Source: Modestobacter marinus (lineage in GTDB: Bacteria; Actinomycetota; Actinomycetes; Mycobacteriales; Geodermatophilaceae). Taken from it: a DNA stretch of 64,000 nucleotides. A program made the translations under genes and the position numbers. The DNA lies in NCBI RefSeq assembly GCF_011758655.1, contig NZ_JAAMPA010000001.1:1550001-1614000 (forward strand), read 5' to 3'. This document shows positions 58,843 through 64,000 of the stretch, piece by piece (position 1 is the first letter of the stretch; the number at the start of each line of letters is the position of its first letter). Below the pieces are notes generated by a model, which worked only from the letters and a program-made list of their open reading frames with translations, made no database searches and was not told the DNA's origin.

Positions 58843-60321
58843 ATGGCGCACCAGGCGACGGGGGAGACCGGGCCCCCGGCGGAGGCCGCCACACCGCGGG
58901 TGGCCGTGGAGACCAACGGCATCAACGTGATCGCCGAGGCCGAGCGCAAGGGCACCCCGCGCCAGCTGTTCTGGCCCTGGTTCGGCGCGAACGTCAGCGT
59001 GCTCGGGCTGGCCTACGGCGCGTTCGTCCTCGGCTTCGGCATCTCGTTCTGGCAGGCCGTCGCCGCCGGCGTCGTCGGCATCGTGCTCAGCTTCGCGCTC
59101 TGCGGCCTGATCGCCATCGCCGGCAAGCGGGGCTCCGCGCCCACCCTCGTGCTCAGCCGCGCCGCGTTCGGGGTCACCGGCGGCCGGGTGCCCGCCGTCC
59201 TCTCCTGGGTCCTGACCGTCGGCTGGGAGACGGTGCTCGCCTCGCTGGCCACCCTCGCCACCGCCACGGTGTTCACCCAGCTCGGCTGGGGCGGCGGGAC
59301 GGCGACCCAGGTCGTCGCCCTGCTGGTGGTCGCCGCGCTCGTCGTCGTCGGCGGGGTGCTGGGCTTCGACCTGATCATGCGCATGCAGACCGTGATCACC
59401 GTCGTCACCGGGGTGCTGACCGTCGGCTACCTGATCCTGGTCGCCGACGAGATCGACTGGGCGGTCGTCAGCGACCTGCCGGCCGGGTCGACCCAGGCGT
59501 TCATCGGAGCGCTGGTCTTCGTCATGACCGGGTACGGGTTCGGCTGGGTGAACGCCGCGGCCGACTACTCCCGCTACCTGCCGCGCACCGCCTCCACCCG
59601 CGGCGTCGTGGGCTGGACGACGTTCGGCTCCGCCCTGGCCCCGGTCGTGCTGCTGGTCGTGGGGCTGCTGCTGGCCGGCTCGTCGACCGAGCTGGCGGCG
59701 GCGATCAGCGCCGACCCGATCGGCGCCCTCGCCGCGCTGCTGCCCACCTGGTTCCTGGTGCCCTTCGCCCTGGTCGCCGTCCTGGGGCTGGTCGGCGGCG
59801 CCCTGCTGGACATCTACTCCTCCGGCCTGTCCCTGCTGGCCGCCGGCGTGCGGGTCCCGCGCCCGGTCGCCGCCTCGATCGACGGCCTGCTGATGGTGCT
59901 CGGCGCCATCTGGGTGGTCTTCCTGGCCGAGGGCGCCTTCTTCGTGCAGTTCCAGGGCTTCCTGATCACCCTCGGCGTCCCGATCGCGGCCTGGTGCGGG
60001 ATCGTGCTGGCCGACCTGCTGCTGCGCCGCCGCGACTACGCCGAACCCGAGCTCTACGACCCGCGGGGCCGCTACGGCGCGGTGCCACCTGTCCCCCTGG
60101 CCCTCCTCGGCCTCGGCACGGTGGTCGGCTGGGGGCTGGTCACCAACACCTACGCCACCTGGCTGACCTGGCAGGGCTACCTGCTCGGCCCGGTGGGCCT
60201 GGGCGGCAAGGACGGCGAGTGGGCGTTCGCCAACCTCGGCGTCCTGGCCGCCCTGGTGATCGGGTTCGCCGGCACGCTGCTGCTGCGGCGCGGGGCGGTC
60301 CGGCAGCAGGAGGCCGCATGA
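58843..60321 (+). CDS. NCS1-family nucleobase (cytosine-type) permease
   Basis: A 492-residue membrane transporter with about 12 hydrophobic segments. NCS1 signs are ETNGINVIAEAERKGTPRQLFWPWFGANVSVLGLAYGA in the first 60 residues and the FGWVNAAADYSRYLP motif near 235-250. The family imports cytosine, hydantoin, thiamine precursors or related nucleobases with H+ or Na+. The ATG at 58843 follows GAGGACGGAGC. The stop overlaps the cysteine hydrolase start (ATGA), and that gene overlaps mftF in the same way, so three genes are coupled. Confidence 0.9.
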   Translation: MAHQATGETGPPAEAATPRVAVETNGINVIAEAERKGTPRQLFWPWFGANVSVLGLAYGAFVLGFGISFWQAVAAGVVGIVLSFALCGLIAIAGKRGSAPTLVLSRAAFGVTGGRVPAVLSWVLTVGWETVLASLATLATATVFTQLGWGGGTATQVVALLVVAALVVVGGVLGFDLIMRMQTVITVVTGVLTVGYLILVADEIDWAVVSDLPAGSTQAFIGALVFVMTGYGFGWVNAAADYSRYLPRTASTRGVVGWTTFGSALAPVVLLVVGLLLAGSSTELAAAISADPIGALAALLPTWFLVPFALVAVLGLVGGALLDIYSSGLSLLAAGVRVPRPVAASIDGLLMVLGAIWVVFLAEGAFFVQFQGFLITLGVPIAAWCGIVLADLLLRRRDYAEPELYDPRGRYGAVPPVPLALLGLGTVVGWGLVTNTYATWLTWQGYLLGPVGLGGKDGEWAFANLGVLAALVIGFAGTLLLRRGAVRQQEAA

Positions 60322-60854
60322 CCGGCGGCGTGCTGGTGGTGGTGGACGTCCAGCACGTCTTCGCCGACCGGGGTTCGCCGTGGGGGGCGCCGCGGTTCGC
60401 CGAGGTGCACCCGGCGATCCGCCGGCTGACCGCGGCCTTCGCCGGGCGCGTGGTGCACACCCGGTTCGTCGCCCCGGCCGAGCCGGCCGGGGCCTGGGTG
60501 CCCTACTACGCGCAGTTCCCCTTCGCCCTCCAGCCGCCGGGTGCGCCGTTGTACGCGCTGGTCGACGACCCGGGCGACGCACCCGTCGTGGACGCGACCA
60601 CCTTCGGCAAGTGGGGCCCCGAGATCGCCGCCCTGGCCGGGGCCGGCCCGCTGGTGCTGGCCGGCGTCTCCACCGACTGCTGCGTGCTCTCCACCGCCCT
60701 GCCCGCCGCGGACGCCGGGGTGCCGGTGCAGGTGGTCACCGACGCCTGCGCGGGCGCCAGCGACGCCGACCACGACCGGGCGCTGGCCGCGATGGCGCTC
60801 TACGCGCCGCTGATCACCCTCACCACCACCGACGCGGTGCTCGCCGGCCGATGA
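60318..60854 (+). CDS. Isochorismatase-family cysteine hydrolase
   Basis: A 178-residue cysteine hydrolase. The catalytic Asp10 (VVVDVQHVF), a lysine in FGKWGPEI and the Cys in GVSTDCCVLST (about residue 119-120) form the triad. Family members hydrolyse amides such as nicotinamide, ureidoacrylate or N-carbamoyl compounds. Coupling to a nucleobase permease suggests a role in pyrimidine or hydantoin salvage. It overlaps both neighbours by 4 bp. Confidence 0.88.
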   Translation: MTGGVLVVVDVQHVFADRGSPWGAPRFAEVHPAIRRLTAAFAGRVVHTRFVAPAEPAGAWVPYYAQFPFALQPPGAPLYALVDDPGDAPVVDATTFGKWGPEIAALAGAGPLVLAGVSTDCCVLSTALPAADAGVPVQVVTDACAGASDADHDRALAAMALYAPLITLTTTDAVLAGR

Positions 60855-62290
60855 ACCCGCCCCCCGCCGGCCGGCTGCCCGACGGCTTCACGGTGGTGCT
60901 CGCCCCGGGCGTCGAGCGCCGGGAGGGCGGGACGGCGCTGCTCGGCGGCTCCCCGGCCCGGCTGCTCCGGCTCGCCCCCGCCGCGCGCGGGCTGCTGACC
61001 GGCGACCGGCTGGAGGTCACCGGCGCCCGCAGTGCCGCGCTGGCGGCCCGGCTGCTCGACGCCGGCGTCGCCGCCCCGGAGCTGCCGGCGGTGCCGCGGC
61101 CCGACGTCCTGGTCGACGTCACGGTCGTCGTCCCGGTGAAGGACCGGACCGACGGGCTGGCCCGGCTGCTGGCCGCCCTGCGCGCCGACCCGGGCACCGC
61201 CGGGTGCCCGGTGGTGGTCGTGGACGACGGCTCGGCCGACCCGGCCGCGGTGGCCGCCGTTGCCGCCGGGGCGCGGCTGATCCGGCACGACCGCGCCCGC
61301 GGCCCGGCCGCCGCCCGCAACGCCGGGCTGCGCGCGGCCGACACCGTGGCGGTGGCGTTCGTCGACTCCGACTGCGTGCCCGAGCCCGGCTGGCTGGCCA
61401 CCCTCGCCGGGCACCTGGCCGATCCGCGGCTGGCCCTGGTCGCGCCGCGGATCACCCCCCTGGACCCGGACCAGCCGGGCTGGGTGGCCCGGTACGAGGC
61501 CCTGGCCAGCGCGCTGGACATGGGCCCGGCCCCGGCGCGGGTCGCGCCGGGCACCGGCGTCTCCTACGTGCCCAGCGCGGCGCTGCTGGCCCGGCGGGCG
61601 GCGCTGGGGACCGGCTTCGACGAGGCGATGCCGGTCGCCGAGGACGTCGACCTGGTGTGGCGGCTGACCGGCGCGGGCTGGCGGGTGCGCTACGAGCCGG
61701 CCGCGCGGGTGGCCCACGACCACCGGGTGGAGCTGGGCGACTGGCTGCGGCGCCGGGCCTTCTACGGCACCGGGGCCGCGCTGCTCGCCGAGCGGCACGG
61801 CGCCGCCGTCGCCCCGCTGGTCATCTCCCCCTGGTCGCTGGCGGCCTGGGTGCTCCCGGTGTTCGGCGGCCGGCTCGGTGTCCTGGGCGCGGCCGGGGTG
61901 CTCGGCCGGGCCAGCGTGCTGCTCGCCCGCAGGGTCGCCGCCCCCGGCCAGCCCCCGCCGATCGGCTGGGCGGCCGGCCTGGTGCTGCGCGGGACGGCGT
62001 CGTCCGGGCGCGCGCTGGCCCGGACGGTGACCCGGCACCACTGGCCGCTGACCGTGGCCGCCGCGCTCGTCTCCCGCCGGGCCCGGCGCGCGGCCGGCGC
62101 GGTGGCGGTCGTCGACGCGGTCGCCGCGTGGTGGCCGCACCGCCGGGAGATCGACCTCCCGGCCTTCGCGGCCGGCCGCCGGCTGGAGGACCTGGCCTAC
62201 GGTGCCGGGCTCTGGTGGGGGGCGCTGCGGGCCCGGGACGGCCGGGCGCTGCTGCCCGCTGCTCCCGAGCCGGTCGCCCCGCGACGGTGA
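60851..62290 (+). CDS. mftF: Mycofactocin glycosyltransferase
   Basis: A 479-residue protein. The first 85 residues resemble a PqqD-like unit (FTVVLAPGVERREGGTALLGG), then a GT2 glycosyltransferase domain with VVVPVKDRTDGLARLL, VVVDDGSAD, the DxD-like VDSDCVPEPGW and AEDVDLVWRL. A C-terminal part with several hydrophobic segments (around 340-400) follows. MftF adds a chain of beta-1,4-glucose units to premycofactocin. Its ATG overlaps the cysteine hydrolase stop, an unusual neighbour, and it is 13 kb from mftC. The overall architecture is that of MftF, not a generic GT2. Confidence 0.9.
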   Translation: MNPPPAGRLPDGFTVVLAPGVERREGGTALLGGSPARLLRLAPAARGLLTGDRLEVTGARSAALAARLLDAGVAAPELPAVPRPDVLVDVTVVVPVKDRTDGLARLLAALRADPGTAGCPVVVVDDGSADPAAVAAVAAGARLIRHDRARGPAAARNAGLRAADTVAVAFVDSDCVPEPGWLATLAGHLADPRLALVAPRITPLDPDQPGWVARYEALASALDMGPAPARVAPGTGVSYVPSAALLARRAALGTGFDEAMPVAEDVDLVWRLTGAGWRVRYEPAARVAHDHRVELGDWLRRRAFYGTGAALLAERHGAAVAPLVISPWSLAAWVLPVFGGRLGVLGAAGVLGRASVLLARRVAAPGQPPPIGWAAGLVLRGTASSGRALARTVTRHHWPLTVAAALVSRRARRAAGAVAVVDAVAAWWPHRREIDLPAFAAGRRLEDLAYGAGLWWGALRARDGRALLPAAPEPVAPRR

Positions 62291-62422
62291 CCGCGGGGTG
62301 ACGTGCGACCGAACTTCTCGTCCGGCCGGAATGCAGTTGCATCGTGCAGCCTTGTCGCCGGAGAACTGCGAACGTGGCCAGCGTCGGTCCCGCGGGAGCA
62401 CAGCACCGACCAGGGGGACCCG

Positions 62423-63742
62423 ATGACCGCCACTGAACACTCCGCACGCGCCGGCCAGGCCGCGCCCGACCAGGCCGCCCGCACCCCGGTCGACGTCTCC
62501 GCGCTGCCCGACCCGCGCGTCGAGAAGCCGAAGACCGCGCGCCTCGCGCTGACCCTGGGCGCCTTCGTCGCCCTCGGCCCGCTGACCATCGACATGTACC
62601 TCCCGGCGCTGCCGACGATCGCCACCGACCTGGAGACGACGTCCGCGGCGGTGCAGCTCACCCTCACCGGCACCCTGATCGGCCTCGCGCTGGGCCAGCT
62701 CGTGCTCGGTCCGCTGTCCGACCGGTTCGGCCGCCGCCGCCCGCTGCTGGCCGGGACGGCGGTCCACGTCGTCGCGTCGCTGCTGGTGCTGCTCGCACCG
62801 AACATCGCCGTGCTCGGCGCGCTGCGGGTGCTGCAGGGCATGGGCACGGCCGCCGGCGCGGTGATCGCGATCGCCGTCGTCCGCGACCTGTTCGACGGCC
62901 GCGCGGCGGCCACCATGCTCTCCCGGCTCTTCCTGGTGCTCGGCGCGGCGCCGGTGCTCGCGCCGACGATCGGCGGCGAGATGCTGCGGTTCACCTCGTG
63001 GCGCGGGGTCTTCGTGATCCTGGCGCTCTACGGCCTGGCGCTGCTGGCCATCGGCTGGTTCCTCATCCGGGAGACCCTGCCGCCCGAGCGGCGCAGCACC
63101 GAGGGGGTCGGCGGGACGCTGCGCGGCTACCGGTCGCTGTTCGGCGACCGCGCCTACGTCGGCCTCGTGCTGGTCGCCGGCCTGACCATGGCCGGGCTGT
63201 TCGCCTACGTCTCCGGCTCCTCGTTCGTCTACCAGGGCCAGTTCGGCCTCGACGAGCAGCAGTTCGGGCTGCTCTTCGGCGCCGGCGCCTTCTGGCTGAT
63301 CGGCGCGACCCAGCTCAACCCGGTGCTGCTGCGCCGCTTCTCCCCGGCGCAGGTGCTGGTCGCCGGCACCGTCGGCGGCGCGGTCGCCGGCGCGGTGCTG
63401 CTCGCGCTGGCCGGCACCGGGACCGGTGGGCTGTTCGCGGTGGCCATCCCGCTGTGGGCGGTGCTGTTCGCCTGCGGTCTTGCGCTCCCCAACGCCCCCG
63501 CGCTCGCGCTGTCCCGGCACGGCGACGCGGCCGGCACGGCCGCGGCGCTGCTGGGCGCGGTGCAGTTCGGCGTGGGCGCCGCGGTCTCCCCGCTGGTCGG
63601 TCTGCTGGGCAACGACGCGGTCGCGATGGGTGCGGTGATCGTCGCGTCGCTCGTGCTGGCGATCGTCGTCCTGGTCACCGTCGTCCGGCCGTGGCAGCTC
63701 GAGGACCCCGACCCCGAGCTCGCCGCCGTCGCCGCGCACTGA
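62423..63742 (+). CDS. Bcr/CflA-family MFS multidrug exporter
   Basis: A 439-residue 12-TM exporter. Family marks are GPLTIDMYLPALPTIATDL in TM1, GPLSDRFGRRRPLL in loop 2-3 and RVLQGMGTAAGAVIAIAVVRDLF in TM4. A soluble N-terminal extension of about 35 residues precedes TM1. The ATG at 62423 follows AGGGGG. It is unlinked in function to mftF, with 132 bp between them. Drug or amino-acid/peptide export is typical for the family. Confidence 0.92.
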   Translation: MTATEHSARAGQAAPDQAARTPVDVSALPDPRVEKPKTARLALTLGAFVALGPLTIDMYLPALPTIATDLETTSAAVQLTLTGTLIGLALGQLVLGPLSDRFGRRRPLLAGTAVHVVASLLVLLAPNIAVLGALRVLQGMGTAAGAVIAIAVVRDLFDGRAAATMLSRLFLVLGAAPVLAPTIGGEMLRFTSWRGVFVILALYGLALLAIGWFLIRETLPPERRSTEGVGGTLRGYRSLFGDRAYVGLVLVAGLTMAGLFAYVSGSSFVYQGQFGLDEQQFGLLFGAGAFWLIGATQLNPVLLRRFSPAQVLVAGTVGGAVAGAVLLALAGTGTGGLFAVAIPLWAVLFACGLALPNAPALALSRHGDAAGTAAALLGAVQFGVGAAVSPLVGLLGNDAVAMGAVIVASLVLAIVVLVTVVRPWQLEDPDPELAAVAAH

Positions 63743-63754
63743 GCGGCGGCCGGG

Positions 63755-64000
63755 TCAGCCGATGACGACGGCGTCGGTCGTGCCCACCTGCACCAGCCGG
63801 GTCACCCCGGTGCTGGCGCTGGTCACCTGCTCCTCGAACCAGAAGACGTAGGGCTCACCGGGGGTCAGGCCGTCGACCGTGACGGTCATCGGCACACAGC
63901 CCTCGACCTGGTCGACCGCCCGGACGACCGGCGGGGGCTGCTGCCCGCCGACGAGCCGCTGGCTCACTGCCTGCACCCGGTAGCCGACCACCTCGGGCCG
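63755..64000 (-). CDS. C-terminus of a secreted or surface protein, 5' part outside window
   Basis: The minus strand frame stays open to the window edge. The visible part shows a fibronectin-III-like strand pattern, VTVDGLTPGEPYVFWFEE, followed by VTRLVQVGTTDAVVIG at the stop. This is likely the last domain of a larger protein. An internal GTG at 63991 is not a convincing start. No function is proposed. Confidence 0.6.
   Translation of the reverse strand, partial: RPEVVGYRVQAVSQRLVGGQQPPPVVRAVDQVEGCVPMTVTVDGLTPGEPYVFWFEEQVTSASTGVTRLVQVGTTDAVVIG

Overview
The window is 64 kb of very GC-rich DNA with short intergenic spaces, frequent GTG starts and many stop/start overlaps. Its gene content (mycofactocin genes, NDMA-dependent alcohol dehydrogenases, a DtxR/IdeR-type iron box, type-B L31, RNase J) points to an actinobacterium. 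The family Geodermatophilaceae (Blastococcus, Geodermatophilus, Modestobacter) is my best guess, by inference only. I see no rRNA, tRNA, CRISPR array, transposase or phage gene.

Layout. (1) 1-13.9 kb: OlsB-like acyltransferase (cut by the window edge), azoreductase, YchJ-like protein, argG, then two SulP anion transporters each paired with a MerR regulator. MFS and prfC genes lie between them. The second SulP carries a TAG stop. Four promoters here share a MerR-type dyad, and the last drives a zinc-ribbon/DUF2795/unknown/GGDEF cluster. (2) 13.9-21.4 kb: housekeeping and metabolism (rnj, zwf-like, aidB, M18 aminopeptidase), with three long perfect hairpins between divergent genes. (3) 21.4-26.7 kb: a CoxD/CoxE/XdhC-type molybdenum-hydroxylase maturation trio plus a MOSC protein and an M20 peptidase, without the hydroxylase itself. 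(4) 26.8-36.7 kb: NDMA-dependent Zn alcohol dehydrogenase followed by a MoxR-VWA pair, lactate permease, a FAD monooxygenase, a PLP enzyme and an iron-type alcohol dehydrogenase. (5) 36.7-44.2 kb: two-component system, DUF389, SRPBCC, then NDMA-dependent methanol dehydrogenase (mno) followed by its own MoxR-VWA pair. (6) 44.5-62.3 kb: the mycofactocin region with mftR divergent from mftA-mftB-mftC, a mycofactocin-type SDR followed by a third MoxR-VWA pair, a GGDEF/EAL protein, mftE, an iron-siderophore lipoprotein, a flavoprotein, rpmE2, padR, and a nucleobase permease/cysteine hydrolase/mftF operon. (7) To the end: Bcr/CflA exporter and the C-terminus of a further gene.

How it fits together. 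Mycofactocin is a redox cofactor made from the C-terminal Val-Tyr of MftA and needed by NAD(P)-retaining alcohol dehydrogenases. The window holds its precursor, regulator, radical-SAM maturase, chaperone, peptidase and glycosyltransferase. It also holds dehydrogenases of three unrelated folds that are mycofactocin clients: a Zn-MDR, a group III metal ADH and an SDR. Each client gene is followed on its own strand by a MoxR AAA+ ATPase and a VWA protein. This suggests dedicated activation or metal/cofactor-loading machines, and is the most interesting pattern in the window. mftD (pre-mycofactocin synthase) is not in the window, and mftE and mftF are detached from mftABC.

Starts were chosen from ribosome-binding sites, overlaps and family N-termini; doubtful ones are flagged. 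Nothing could be searched against databases, so names rest on motif and family recognition.
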